Shown: piece by piece, positions 9,035 to 17,046 of the stretch
Layout: the number at the start of each line of letters is the position of its first letter
Numbering within the stretch: the first letter of the stretch is position 1
Assembly (NCBI GenBank): GCA_944393505.1
Contig: CALYAK010000013.1
Coordinates: forward strand, 1 to 37,767
From: an uncultured Clostridia bacterium
GTDB taxonomy: Bacteria; Bacillota; Clostridia; TANB77; CAG-508
Direction of reading: 5' to 3'
Length of the DNA: 37,767 nt
The notes under the pieces: model-generated
Database searches by the model: none
What the model saw: the letters and a program-made list of their open reading frames with translations, nothing else
What the model was told of the DNA's origin: nothing
Position numbers and translations under genes: made by a program

Positions 9035-9073
9035 GTTTCTTTCTCCTTATTTTCCTTTTGTTTTGTTCTCTTG

Positions 9074-9796
9074 TTACATTTTTTCTAATTTATATTCTTT
9101 TTCCAATTTTTCCTTTAAATAAATCTTACTAATAATTTCTAATTCTTTTTGACTTTCTTTTGAAATTTGAAAAGAAAATAACTTTTTGGCAGGTGCTAAA
9201 ACAATATATTGAATTGCTTTGGCAGTAGCTGGCAAAATTTGAATGGCGGATGTATCTTGCCTTGCACAATTTTGGCACAAAAATCCGCTTTCTTTAAAAC
9301 TAAAATGGGTAATTGTCTCTTCTTGTTTACATCTAGCACATTTTTGAATTTGCGGAGTAAATCCTAATAAACAAAGAAGTCGTAATTGAAAAACAGCTAA
9401 GATAAAATCGAGATTCTGATCTGTTTCACTAATCATATAGATGGTATTTAACAATAGTTGTAAAATACGATAAGTATTTTGATTTTCGTCTGTTACATCG
9501 TTAATGATTTTCGCAATAAGCACTGCATAATTCAGCTTGTCCAAATCGGTTCTTAAATTATAAAATACTTCAATGGTTTCTGCAGAATTAATATGATAGG
9601 AGCTGGCTCCTTTGTAAATCATATAATCACCAAAACATAAAAATTGAGAAGCTGCCATGAGCATACTCTTTGGCTTTCTAGCGTTTTTGGCAGCACACCC
9701 AATTTTCCCTGTTGGTGTTAGTATGGTAACCATTTTATCAAAGTCTCCCATACTATTTTCCGCAATTACCATTCCCTTGGTTTTGATTAGTCCCAT
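9074..9796 (-). CDS. recO: DNA repair protein RecO
   Basis: Recombination mediator that helps load RecA with RecF and RecR and anneals single strands. The N-terminal OB fold is seen as KTKGMVIAENSMGDFDKMVTILT, and a four-cysteine zinc finger lies near residues 153-178 (CARCKQE ... CQNCARQ). At 240 residues it is full length. The ATG at 9796 is chosen because the OB-fold consensus starts directly after it and AAGGTG precedes it by 7 bases. That ribosome site lies within the end of the yqzL reading frame, so the two genes overlap by 44 bases. Confidence 0.95.
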   Translation of the reverse strand: MGLIKTKGMVIAENSMGDFDKMVTILTPTGKIGCAAKNARKPKSMLMAASQFLCFGDYMIYKGASSYHINSAETIEVFYNLRTDLDKLNYAVLIAKIINDVTDENQNTYRILQLLLNTIYMISETDQNLDFILAVFQLRLLCLLGFTPQIQKCARCKQEETITHFSFKESGFLCQNCARQDTSAIQILPATAKAIQYIVLAPAKKLFSFQISKESQKELEIISKIYLKEKLEKEYKLEKM

Positions 9797-9959
9797 CTTT
9801 TTTCACCTTTATGTCCTTTTTTATGAATTCTTCTGCTGTTTCTTCTTTCATTTGATTTTGTGCTAATTTTTGTTCCAGTCCTTCAATTGCTTTTAATTCC
9901 AAAAATAGATCCACACTTCCCGTTTTCTTAAATGCATTCCATGCCATCTTTTTTAGCAT
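9753..9959 (-). CDS. yqzL: YqzL-like small protein
   Basis: A 68-residue protein in the conserved slot between era and recO, where B. subtilis has yqzL. The start MLKKMAWNAFKKTGSVDLFLELKAIE fits the family pattern of a W-x-x-F-x-x-T-G-x-x-x-x-[YF]L opening. Function is unknown. The ribosome site AAAGGAGTGATC precedes the ATG. It is longer than the roughly 50-residue relatives I know: its last 15 or so codons run into recO and are low-complexity (NQNQGNGN), so the true C-terminus may be loosely constrained. Confidence 0.65.
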   Translation of the reverse strand: MLKKMAWNAFKKTGSVDLFLELKAIEGLEQKLAQNQMKEETAEEFIKKDIKVKKDGTNQNQGNGNCGK

Positions 9960-10039
9960 AAGATCACTCCTTTTCTAAAGTTATGTTTAGTCTTTACTTT
10001 TTCAAAGGATTTATTCGAGAAGCTCTCTATTTTTCTTGG

Positions 10040-10942
10040 TTATTGTAACTTAAATTTTTTGACAAGATTTTCATTATTCATCCAATCTTGATTTACTTTT
10101 ACCCATAATTTTAAATTGATTTTGCAATCGATCATTTTTTCTAAATCTTCTCTTGCATAGGTTCCGATCTTCTTTAACATCTGTCCATTTTTTCCAATAA
10201 TAATTCCTTTATGTGAATCTCTCTGACAATAAATACAGCAATCTACATCATAGATAAATTCTGCATTTTTTGTTTTTCGACTTTTCATCTTCTCAACTTC
10301 TACGAAGATACCATGAGGTACTTCATCTTGTAATAGCTTTAAAGCTTTTTCTCGAACAATTTCTTCTACCAGCTGTCTTAACGTTTGATCCGTATACTCT
10401 TCTTGATCATAATATGCAGGACCTGGTTTCAATGTTTTTTCAATTTCTTGCAATAGTTCTTCGAGCCCTTTCTTTTTCACTGTCGAAATTGGAACAACTG
10501 CTTCAAATGGATATTCTTTTGCATACATTTCAATTAATTGAGCAAGGTTTTCTTTTGATGTCAAATCAATTTTATTAATGACTAAAATCGTTTTCTTTCC
10601 CGCTTCTTTGATTCGATCGAATATTTTTTGATCTCCCCTACCAATCTCGGTCGAAGTTGCTTCAATGACAAATAGAACTAAATCAACTTCTTGTATCATC
10701 CCGAAAGCAGTCTCGATCATGGTATCACTTAATTTTGTTTTTGGCTTATGAATTCCTGGTGTATCGACAAATATAATTTGAGAATTTGGTCGATTGACGA
10801 TTCCTCGAATTGCTGTCCTTGTTGTTTGTACTTTATTCGCAACAGCTGCAATCTTTTCGCCAACTAGTTCGTTAATTAAACTCGATTTTCCGACATTGGT
10901 TCTCCCAATCACCGAAACAAAACCCGATTTAAATTCTTCCAT
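10040..10942 (-). CDS. era: GTPase Era
   Basis: Ribosome-assembly GTPase that binds the 3' end of 16S rRNA through its KH domain. G motifs are GRTNVGKS (13-20), QTTRTAIRG, DTPGIH and NKID. The C-terminal KH domain contains the GxxG-type loop in IIIGKNGQMLKKIG (about 245-258). At 300 residues it is full length. It heads the era-yqzL-recO-pth-rng-trmB-mscS-guaD run and has its own sigma-A-type promoter at 10969-10997. Confidence 0.97.
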   Translation of the reverse strand: MEEFKSGFVSVIGRTNVGKSSLINELVGEKIAAVANKVQTTRTAIRGIVNRPNSQIIFVDTPGIHKPKTKLSDTMIETAFGMIQEVDLVLFVIEATSTEIGRGDQKIFDRIKEAGKKTILVINKIDLTSKENLAQLIEMYAKEYPFEAVVPISTVKKKGLEELLQEIEKTLKPGPAYYDQEEYTDQTLRQLVEEIVREKALKLLQDEVPHGIFVEVEKMKSRKTKNAEFIYDVDCCIYCQRDSHKGIIIGKNGQMLKKIGTYAREDLEKMIDCKINLKLWVKVNQDWMNNENLVKKFKLQ

Positions 10943-10968
10943 CCTTTTTCCTCTTTTCTTTCGTTGTT

Positions 10969-10997
10969 ATTTTAGCATAATCTGGCTAATTTCGCAA
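10969..10997 (-). promoter_or_regulatory. Sigma-A promoter of era
   Basis: On the minus strand TTGCGA (10992-10997) lies 17 bases from TAAAAT (10969-10974), about 27 bases upstream of the era ATG. It is diverged from the plus-strand dodecin/spoVA genes. Confidence 0.6.
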
Positions 10998-11075
10998 ATC
11001 GAAATCCATTTTTGTATATTTTAACTATTTTTGGAAAAGATAATCCTAAAATATCTTGAAGGAGGTCCTATTTTT

Positions 11076-11282
11076 ATGGAAAAACATTTAATCATTACTG
11101 GAGTATCGAATATTTCGTGGAAAGATGCAATCGTTTCTGCTGTTGCAGAAGCTTCGAAAACTCTTTCCTATCTATCCAATGTAAAAATTATTGAACAACG
11201 AGCAAAAATCGATCAAGATAAACTGATTCAATACTATGTTGATTTGGATTTATCATTCATTATTGATCGAGATCACAACTAA
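11076..11282 (+). CDS. Dodecin-like flavin-binding protein
   Basis: A 68-residue dodecin-family protein. The family layout is intact: GVSNISWKDAIVSAVAEASK matches the G-x-S-x-x-S-W-x-D-A opening, followed by TLSYLSNVKIIEQRAKI and a final strand YYVDLDLSFIID. Characterised dodecins form dodecamers that store or buffer flavins, using a tryptophan, here in SWKDA, to stack on the isoalloxazine ring. The ATG at 11076 follows AAGGAGGTCC; an in-frame upstream extension has no support. It lies 11 bases before spoVAC on the same strand, so it is likely made in the forespore with the SpoVA proteins. That timing is inference. Confidence 0.75.
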   Translation: MEKHLIITGVSNISWKDAIVSAVAEASKTLSYLSNVKIIEQRAKIDQDKLIQYYVDLDLSFIIDRDHN

Positions 11283-11293
11283 GGGGGTAATCT

Positions 11294-11737
11294 ATGAATC
11301 CTATTGAAACACCTCAAACTTATCAAGAATATGTGAATCAAAAATCACCCAACTCTCCCATTCTCAAAAATTGTTTCAATGCCTTTTGGGTAGGAGGTTT
11401 GATTTGCTCGATTGGACAAATCATCTTTGAATTTTGCCAATATCAAGGTCTTGATCAAACTTCTGCAAGTACAGTTGTTTCCATTGTTTTAATTGGAATC
11501 ACTGCTATTTTAACAGGTATTAACATTTTTAATCGAATCGGAAAATTTGCTGGAGCAGGTACCTTTGTGCCAATTACTGGTTTTGCCAATTCCATCGTTT
11601 CTCCTGCAATCGAGTACAAATCCGAAGGATATGTGATGGGAGTTGGTGCAAAAATGTTTACGGTAGCAGGTCCTGTTCTGGTTTTTGGTATTTCAGCTTC
11701 TGTTTTAATCGGAATGATTACCTGTCTATTGATATAA
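11294..11737 (+). CDS. spoVAC: Stage V sporulation protein AC
   Basis: Inner-membrane protein of the spore SpoVA channel, which takes up dipicolinic acid in sporulation and releases it in germination; B. subtilis SpoVAC behaves as a mechanosensitive channel. The 147 residues show the family motif GGLICSIGQ near 37-45, then two further hydrophobic stretches with GAGTFVPITGFANSIVSPAIE, which is highly conserved between SpoVAC and SpoVAE. The ribosome site is AAGGGGG. It is followed 12 bases later by spoVAD. Confidence 0.95.
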   Translation: MNPIETPQTYQEYVNQKSPNSPILKNCFNAFWVGGLICSIGQIIFEFCQYQGLDQTSASTVVSIVLIGITAILTGINIFNRIGKFAGAGTFVPITGFANSIVSPAIEYKSEGYVMGVGAKMFTVAGPVLVFGISASVLIGMITCLLI

Positions 11738-11749
11738 GGAGGAATTACT

Positions 11750-12758
11750 ATGCAAAAAATTCGGAAAACAGACGATTCGTTTTGACTGCCCCCCAACAAT
11801 TGTAGAAACCTCTTCGATTGTTGGGCCAAAGGAATCAGAAGGTCCACTTGCTAAATATTTTGATAAATGTTTAAACGATGAATTTTGGGGAGAAAAAACA
11901 TGGGAAAAAGCAGAAAGCAAAATGATTCGCGAAGCAGTAAATGGAGTTTTAAATAAATCGAATCTTGCTTCTACAGAAATTGATTTTCTTTTTGCCGGTG
12001 ATCTACTGAACCAATGTATTTCTTCTAGTTTTGGACTACGTGACCTAAAAATTCCATACTTCGGAATTTTTGGAGCTTGCTCTACTTTTATTGAGGGAAT
12101 GTCTCTTGGCAGTATTTTCTTAGACGGAAATGCAGCAAATCATGTTATTTGTGCCACTTCCAGTCATTTTTGTAGTGCCGAAAAACAATTTCGTTTTCCA
12201 CTCGAACTTGGTAATCAGCGTCCTCAATCTGCTCAATGGACGGTTACTGGAGCTGGAGCTGCCATTCTTTCTCGCACTGGAAATGGTCCTTATGTCACTT
12301 ATACCACTCCTGGAAGAATTATGGATTTGGATATTAAAGATGCTAATAACATGGGAGCTGCTATGGCACCTGCTGCATTTGATACACTTATGACTCATTT
12401 TGAAGATACCGGTCGAACTCCAAGTGACTATGACGCAATCTTCACAGGAGATTTAGGCTATGTGGGAAAAGATATTTTGCAAGATTTAGCCAAAACCAAA
12501 GGATTCCAAATTCAATCCAATTATGAGGATTGTGGTGTCTTAATTTTTGATCAACAAAAACAAGATACTCATTCGGGTGGTAGTGGATGTGCTTGTATTG
12601 CAACTGTCTTTTCATCCTTTATTTATCCAAAATTAATGAATCATGAATTAAAACGTGTTTTACTTATTGGAACTGGTGCACTTATGAATTCAACCAGTAC
12701 TCAACAAAGTGAATCCATTCCTGGAATTGCCCATGCAGTTTCAGTTGAAATTCTTTAA
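11750..12758 (+). pseudogene. spoVAD: Stage V sporulation protein AD, frameshifted near its start
   Basis: SpoVAD is the thiolase-fold, DPA-binding soluble subunit of the SpoVA complex. A strong ribosome site (AAGGAGG, 11736-11742) leads to ATG 11750, but that frame stops after 11 codons. Removing one A from the run at 11754-11759 restores an unbroken frame reading MQKFGKQTIRF and then TIVETSSIVGPKE, with all later family motifs (FAGDLLNQ, GACSTFIEG, AQWTVTGAGAA, NMGAAMAPAA) and a total of 335 residues, the normal length. The intact later part could only start internally at ATG 11922, which would lose 57 residues and lacks a ribosome site. Slippage in the A-run, a consensus error or a real null allele are all possible. 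Confidence 0.85.
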
Positions 12759-12775
12759 GGAAGGAGGTTGCCAAC

Positions 12776-13162
12776 GTGGAATTTCTTCAATCCATTGACT
12801 ATTGGTTATTACTTCGTTGTTTTGTGGTTGGTGGTCTCATTTGTATTATCGGACAACTTTTACTGGATAAAACCAAATTAACCTCTGCCCGTATTTTAGT
12901 AATTTTTGTTACTGCTGGAGCAATTTTAGGTGGTCTTGGAATTTATCAGTATTTGATTGATTTTGCCGGTTGTGGAGCTACCGTTCCCCTTACTGGTTTT
13001 GGTGCAAACCTAGCAAAAGGTGCAATTGAAGCCTCAAAAGAACAAGGACTTCTAGGAGCTTTCATTGGTGGTGTCAAAACAGCTGCTGGTGGAATTGCAG
13101 CTGCAGTCTTCTTTGGCTATATTGCCTCTTTAATTGCAAAACCGAAAATAAAAAAGCAATAA
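12776..13162 (+). CDS. spoVAE: Stage V sporulation protein AE (SpoVAEb type)
   Basis: Membrane subunit of the SpoVA dipicolinate channel, 128 residues. It contains GGLICIIGQLLLD, a middle hydrophobic segment, and GCGATVPLTGFGANLAKGAIE, the paralogue of the SpoVAC signature, plus a glycine/alanine-rich last helix. A GTG start is used at 12776, preceded by AAGGAGG at 6-8 bases. It closes the dodecin-spoVAC-spoVAD-spoVAE operon and is followed by a terminator. Confidence 0.93.
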   Translation: MEFLQSIDYWLLLRCFVVGGLICIIGQLLLDKTKLTSARILVIFVTAGAILGGLGIYQYLIDFAGCGATVPLTGFGANLAKGAIEASKEQGLLGAFIGGVKTAAGGIAAAVFFGYIASLIAKPKIKKQ

Positions 13163-13165
13163 AAG

Positions 13166-13202
13166 AAAACACAGAAAAGATTTTTTTCTTTCCTGTGTTT
13201 TT
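13166..13202. terminator. Bidirectional terminator between spoVAE and the LemA-like gene
   Basis: AAAACACAG (13166-13174) pairs with CTGTGTTTT (13194-13202), and an inner AAAG/CTTT extends the stem with one bulge. T-rich DNA lies on both sides, which suits the two convergent genes. Confidence 0.7.
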
Positions 13203-13735
13203 TATTTTTTCTCTTTTGGTGGATACGTTGCTAATGGAATTTGCAACATCGCTTTATCCTGATAACCATAAAATCGAGCAAATAGAATAATTGGAAAAAC
13301 ATGAAGTTTTTCATTATATAACTCTCTTTGGCGATTGCATTCAATTAATGCATAATAGATATATCTTTCATTTTGATTTAGTTCTTTTAAAATTTCGTAA
13401 TATTCATCACCTTTTACAACATCTGTCTCTTCTTCTGCTATCTTTATTGCTTTGATAATCGCTTCTGTTAAGTAAGTTTCAATATGTTCAATTTCATAAA
13501 AACGAACTCGATTGGCTTCCCTTAATGCTTTGAAATCCCCTGTCATTGGTTTTTGATAATAATTCACAAATTGTGCCACATAAGTGGTAAGATGTTCTGC
13601 GATATCATATCTTTTCATCAAGCACTCTTGTAAGTAATTATATGTTTCCTTACATAAACTTTCTTGATTTTCGACTTTTCCATAGGAATAGATTAAGATA
13701 ATGATGACTACTACAATGATTAGTCCAGTAATCAT
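13202..13735 (-). CDS. LemA-family membrane-anchored protein
   Basis: A 177-residue protein with one N-terminal membrane segment (residues 2-19, rich in I/V) and a helical extracytoplasmic or cytoplasmic domain. The family pattern is present: a first helix ending in TYNYLQECLMKRYDIAEHL and a last part YNEKLHVFPIILFARFYGY, matching the YN...FP...A...G signature of LemA. Function in Firmicutes is not settled. It has its own sigma-A promoter at 13768-13796 and a good AAGGAG ribosome site. Confidence 0.7.
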   Translation of the reverse strand: MITGLIIVVVIIILIYSYGKVENQESLCKETYNYLQECLMKRYDIAEHLTTYVAQFVNYYQKPMTGDFKALREANRVRFYEIEHIETYLTEAIIKAIKIAEEETDVVKGDEYYEILKELNQNERYIYYALIECNRQRELYNEKLHVFPIILFARFYGYQDKAMLQIPLATYPPKEKK

Positions 13736-13767
13736 AGTTTACTCCTTCTTCTTTTGTCTTTGCTTCG

Positions 13768-13796
13768 ATTATATCAATGGCTTTCCAAAAAAACAA
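13768..13796 (-). promoter_or_regulatory. Sigma-A promoter of the LemA-like gene
   Basis: On the minus strand TTGTTT (13791-13796), a 17-base spacer and TATAAT (13768-13773), about 33 bases before the ATG. Confidence 0.6.
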
Positions 13797-13847
13797 GAGA
13801 TATTTATAAATTTCATTTTCATAAAAATCTTACTATCTTTTTCACAC

Positions 13848-13884
13848 AAAAAAAGAATTGATCGAACCTAAGATTCTTCAATTC
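13848..13884 (-). terminator. Terminator of infC-rpmI-rplT
   Basis: On the minus strand GAATTGA and TCAATTC (13878-13884 and 13855-13861) form the base of a stem followed by a run of T (13848-13854). It lies 15 bases after the rplT stop. Confidence 0.7.
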
Positions 13885-13899
13885 CCTTTTCTTGATTTC

Positions 13900-14253
13900 T
13901 TATGCATTTTTCTTTGCTAATTCAGCAACTTTTTTGAATGCTTCTGGATCTGTAATAGCCATTTCAGCTAACATTTTTCTGTTGATTACAACATTTGCTT
14001 TCTTTAATCCTGCGATTAATTTGCTGTATGTTAAACCATTCATTCTTGCTGCAGCATTAATTCTTGCAATCCATAATTTTCTAAAATTACTCTTCTTGTC
14101 TTTTCTTCCTACATAAGCATACATTCCAGATTTCATAACAGCTTGTTTTGCCATACGGAAACGGTAATGTTTTGCTCCATAGTAACCTTTTGCTCTTTTT
14201 AATACTTTTTTATGTTTTTTACGTGTAATAACTGCTGATTTTACTCTTGCCAT
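13900..14253 (-). CDS. rplT: 50S ribosomal protein L20
   Basis: Early-assembly 23S rRNA-binding protein and, in Firmicutes, the autogenous repressor of its own infC-rpmI-rplT operon. The 117 residues start [16 protein letters not shown] and contain the conserved [12 protein letters not shown] and [19 protein letters not shown]. It is last of three genes, 35 bases after rpmI. An L20-type leader with terminator is present upstream of infC, so feedback control is expected. Confidence 0.98.
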   Translation of the reverse strand: MARVKSAVITRKKHKKVLKRAKGYYGAKHYRFRMAKQAVMKSGMYAYVGRKDKKSNFRKLWIARINAAARMNGLTYSKLIAGLKKANVVINRKMLAEMAITDPEAFKKVAELAKKNA

Positions 14254-14288
14254 TTTCTTTCCTCCTTCTTTCCGCTTCTTTTTATCGA

Positions 14289-14492
14289 TTAATTACCATA
14301 TGGTAATAATTTTTTGATTCCTGCTTCGCAAGTTTTGTCTGCGTAAGCTGTTTGTGTTCTTAATTGTCTTTTTTGTTTTGTTGTACGATTTGATAAAAGG
14401 TGTCTACGATTTGTCTTGGTTCTTTTTACCTTTCCTGTAGCTGTATAAGAATATCTTTTCTTTGCTGCTTTATTTGTTTTTAACTTTGGCAT
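14289..14492 (-). CDS. rpmI: 50S ribosomal protein L35
   Basis: Small basic protein of the large subunit, 67 residues, starting [14 protein letters not shown] and ending LLPYGN. The ATG at 14492 is chosen over the in-frame ATG 18 bases upstream because GGAGG lies 8 bases before it and the conserved MPK start matches the family. It is the middle gene of infC-rpmI-rplT. Confidence 0.97.
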   Translation of the reverse strand: MPKLKTNKAAKKRYSYTATGKVKRTKTNRRHLLSNRTTKQKRQLRTQTAYADKTCEAGIKKLLPYGN

Positions 14493-14537
14493 ATGATTTT
14501 CCTCCTTCATTTTGTAAAAATTATATATGTTAGCCTT

Positions 14538-15044
14538 TTATTTTTTAGCTAATATAATAAACATATTTTTTCCTTCTAAAACTGGCTTTTTCTCTGGAGA
14601 AGCAACATCGGATAACGCTTCTATAAAATCATTTAAGATTTTTTCACCAAGTTTTACATAATTTAATTCTCTTCCACGGAATTTCACCGTTATTTTTACT
14701 TTATTTCCATCACTAATAAATTTTCTTGCATTTTTTGCTTTAAATTCAAAGTCATGTTGTTCAATATTTGGTGTTATTCGAATTTCCTTTACTTCTAATA
14801 CCTTTTGTTTTTTTCTGGCTTCTTTTTCTCTCTTTGATTGCTCAAATTTGTATTTGCCATAATTCATAATTTTGCATACTGGTACTTCTGCATTTGGAGA
14901 AACAAGTACAAGGTCTAATTTCTTTTCTGCTGCAAAATCAAGTGCATCATTTAAAGACATCTTTCCTTTTTTCTCTCCATTTTCGTCTATTACTTGAACT
15001 TCTTTTGCTCTGATTTGTCCATTAATAGGTAATTCTTGTTTTAT
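14538..15044 (-). CDS. infC: Translation initiation factor IF-3, probable AUA start
   Basis: IF-3 binds the 30S subunit, favours correct start codons and blocks 50S joining. After the start, the protein reads KQELPINGQIRAKEVQVID and then the two-domain IF-3 fold, with RITPNIEQHDFEFKAKNARK in the C-terminal half; about 168 residues. There is no ATG. A TTG at 15057-15059 overlaps the ribosome site itself (GGAGGTG). The codon placed at proper distance is ATA (15042-15044), six bases after GGAGGTG and exactly at the family's N-terminus. Unusual start codons on infC (AUU in E. coli and B. subtilis) are known and serve autoregulation; AUA would be a variant of that. Confidence 0.9.
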   Translation of the reverse strand: MKQELPINGQIRAKEVQVIDENGEKKGKMSLNDALDFAAEKKLDLVLVSPNAEVPVCKIMNYGKYKFEQSKREKEARKKQKVLEVKEIRITPNIEQHDFEFKAKNARKFISDGNKVKITVKFRGRELNYVKLGEKILNDFIEALSDVASPEKKPVLEGKNMFIILAKK

Positions 15045-15180
15045 AAAAAACACCTCCAATAAAATAAAAAAATTGACTTTTTTCCAAAGTCAATCCACGC
15101 TTAAAAAACTTTTTTATTTTGTTTTTTAACCTTTTCCCTTTGTGGTAAAGGTGAGCAAGTGGATTGCTTCTTGAAAATAC
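15045..15180 (-). ncRNA. L20 leader (autoregulatory attenuator of infC-rpmI-rplT)
   Basis: The roughly 135-base untranslated leader starts from the promoter at 15187-15215. It ends in an intrinsic terminator: ATTGACTTT/AAAGTCAAT (15072-15080 with 15086-15094), then T-rich. An alternative pairing is visible, GTGGATTG (plus-strand 15159-15166) with CAATCCAC (15091-15098), which would break the terminator stem. This arrangement is the known Firmicute L20 leader, in which excess L20 binds a 23S-like structure and favours termination. Confidence 0.8.
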
Positions 15181-15186
15181 TTAATT

Positions 15187-15215
15187 ATTTTACTACATAA
15201 AATCAAATCCGTCAA
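15187..15215 (-). promoter_or_regulatory. Sigma-A promoter of infC operon
   Basis: On the minus strand TTGACG (15210-15215), a 17-base spacer, and TAAAAT (15187-15192). It drives the L20 leader. Confidence 0.75.
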
Positions 15216-15269
15216 GTACTTTTTGATTTTAGGCTTTGATTTTTCGAATTTTTAATTCGTTTCTTTTCA

Positions 15270-15297
15270 TTGACATTCTTTTCTCCCTTGGTATAAT
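15270..15297 (+). promoter_or_regulatory. Sigma-A promoter of GT-C-like gene
   Basis: Consensus TTGACA (15270-15275), a 16-base spacer and TATAAT (15292-15297). Transcription should start near 15304, leaving a leader of about 25 bases. Confidence 0.8.
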
Positions 15298-15329
15298 AAA
15301 AGAAAAAAATAGATATGAGGAAAAAATTC

Positions 15330-16856
15330 ATGATTGCAGAACAACTTCAAAAAATTTGGAAACTGATCCCTCTCGGAGTTTTGTTTTTTTTCTTTTTTAC
15401 GATTCTAAAATCTCTGACATTAAGTTTGAGTAATTGCATCGCCTTTTCCATAGCTACTATTTTATTACTTCTAATCCCACATCTTTTGAAAAAGACAAAA
15501 TTAAAAGAAAAAATCAATCAGTGGTCACCCCAAACGATAAAAGTACTTTTTCGTTTCCTTCTTCTAGTACACCTTATTTTTATGGTTCTATTTTCCCTAC
15601 TCTTTATCTCCGAACCACGAAATGATTTAGGAACCATTTATCATAATGCTTTAGAAATTGTAGAGGACGGAAAAATCAATACCGAAATTGATGAAAATAC
15701 TTCTTGCTATCATTTTTATGGTTATTCAAACAATGACTATTTCAATAATTGCCAAAATAATATTATGCTATTACTCATCTTAACGCTCCTTTATAAAGTG
15801 ATGAGTTTATTGGGATTTGCCTTAACATTAGAAGGAACTCTACTTATTTCTCAGTTCTTTAATATCCTTTGTATTGAACTTGCGATCTGGATTGGTCTAA
15901 AAATACTTCAGAAAAAAGAAGATCCTTTTACGAGTTTTATCTATTTCATTTTGTCTTTTTTCTTTTTACCTTATTTTATTAATGCTTTTCGCTTTTATAC
16001 CGATACAATCGTCCTTCCTTTCTCCATGCTTCTTATTTACTTATTTATAAGCATTGATGAGCAAAAGGATAATCAGAAAAAAAGAATATTTTCCTGGATT
16101 GGAATGGGATTGCTTGCTTTTCTAGCCATTCAAATTAAGCAAAGTGCAGGAATTATTGTCGTAGCAATGTTTCTATTTCTTCTTTTCCAAAAAAGGAAAC
16201 GAGATCTTTTGCATTTTTGTACAATTCTTTTACCCATCCTTTTTCTTTTAATGGCTCTATTTCAATTCTGGATCCATCATACTTCTTGGATTGACATGAG
16301 TCGTGAAGAATGGATTAAGTTTCCGACCGTTCATTGGATTTCCCTTGGGATGACGAAGTCTGGATCCTATAGTCAAGATCTTGTTAATCTACAATTGGAA
16401 CATGAAACAACGGTAGAACAAAAAGAAGAAATTGTTCTTCAAATTTTAAAACAACAACTGAGTTCCTATGAAAACATGGGAGAATTTTTAGATTTTGAAT
16501 TTGAAAAAGCAGTTACTACTTGGTGCTCTGGAACTTATTACCAAAATTCACATTTAACATGGTTTTATCCCCCAAACATCTTCCAAGAGTTTTTACTTTC
16601 CGATGGAAAATATTTTGAAACCTTTTCAATTGTTTTAAAAACCTATTCATTCTTCTTGTTAGTATGTTTTTTACAAATATCGATCTACCAACTCAAAGAA
16701 AAGAACTGTCCTAATCATGTTTTTTATAGCCTGATTATTTTAGGTTTAGCACTTTTCCTAAGTTTCTGGGAAACCAAATCTAGATACTTACTATCCTTTG
16801 TCCCAATTTTCCTATTATTGGTTTCCGACCACCTTGCAAAAATGGACCGTGAATAA
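15330..16856 (+). CDS. Polytopic membrane protein, GT-C glycosyltransferase-like
   Basis: A membrane protein of about 508 residues with roughly ten hydrophobic segments spread over its length, a long outside loop near 90-140 (SEPRNDLGTIYHNALEI) and another before the last segments (near 325-430). The acidic residues after the first segments and the repeated aromatic helices recall GT-C enzymes (PMT/ArnT type), which take sugars from polyprenyl phosphates; this is a fold-level guess. The start at 15330 is preferred: GAGG lies 9 bases before it, whereas the upstream in-frame ATG at 15315 has no ribosome site and sits close to the predicted transcript start. It stands alone between two ribosomal protein operons. 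I do not recognise a specific family. Confidence 0.6.
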   Translation: MIAEQLQKIWKLIPLGVLFFFFFTILKSLTLSLSNCIAFSIATILLLLIPHLLKKTKLKEKINQWSPQTIKVLFRFLLLVHLIFMVLFSLLFISEPRNDLGTIYHNALEIVEDGKINTEIDENTSCYHFYGYSNNDYFNNCQNNIMLLLILTLLYKVMSLLGFALTLEGTLLISQFFNILCIELAIWIGLKILQKKEDPFTSFIYFILSFFFLPYFINAFRFYTDTIVLPFSMLLIYLFISIDEQKDNQKKRIFSWIGMGLLAFLAIQIKQSAGIIVVAMFLFLLFQKRKRDLLHFCTILLPILFLLMALFQFWIHHTSWIDMSREEWIKFPTVHWISLGMTKSGSYSQDLVNLQLEHETTVEQKEEIVLQILKQQLSSYENMGEFLDFEFEKAVTTWCSGTYYQNSHLTWFYPPNIFQEFLLSDGKYFETFSIVLKTYSFFLLVCFLQISIYQLKEKNCPNHVFYSLIILGLALFLSFWETKSRYLLSFVPIFLLLVSDHLAKMDRE

Positions 16857-16915
16857 AAAATGGAATAGAAAACCGTGTTGTTCTGCTTTATTTTTCATTA
16901 TTTTGCCAATTTTTC

Positions 16916-16944
16916 TTGACTTTTTTTTCAAGCTGTATTAGAAT
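16916..16944 (+). promoter_or_regulatory. Sigma-A promoter of rplM-rpsI
   Basis: TTGACT (16916-16921), a 17-base spacer and TAGAAT (16939-16944). Confidence 0.7.
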
Positions 16945-16950
16945 AGTATA

Positions 16951-17046
16951 GCGAAATTGTTATATAAGTGGATAGAAACTTCTCCCCGGTGGTTTTTATC
17001 CAGTTTATAGATAGAAAAATTAAATGAATGGAGGGTATTTTTTACC
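16951..17046 (+). ncRNA. Putative L13 leader of rplM-rpsI
   Basis: A leader of about 95 bases between the promoter and the rplM ATG. A hairpin is visible, with GGATAGAAAC pairing partly with GGTTTTTATCC (about 16972-17001) around a C/G-rich loop (TTCTCCCC). Firmicute rplM genes often carry an L13 leader that acts in ribosomal-protein feedback. I assign it by position and hairpin only; a covariance-model search would settle it. Confidence 0.5.

Noticed and set aside
11031..11075. Upstream extension of the dodecin-like gene (15 additional codons)
   Set aside because: The extension reads through the ribosome site AAGGAGG and does not fit the dodecin N-terminus.
12120..12398. Open frames on both strands inside spoVAD
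   Set aside because: Shadow frames of a clearly conserved coding region.
15057..15059. TTG as the infC start
   Set aside because: It overlaps the ribosome site and adds residues not found at the family N-terminus.
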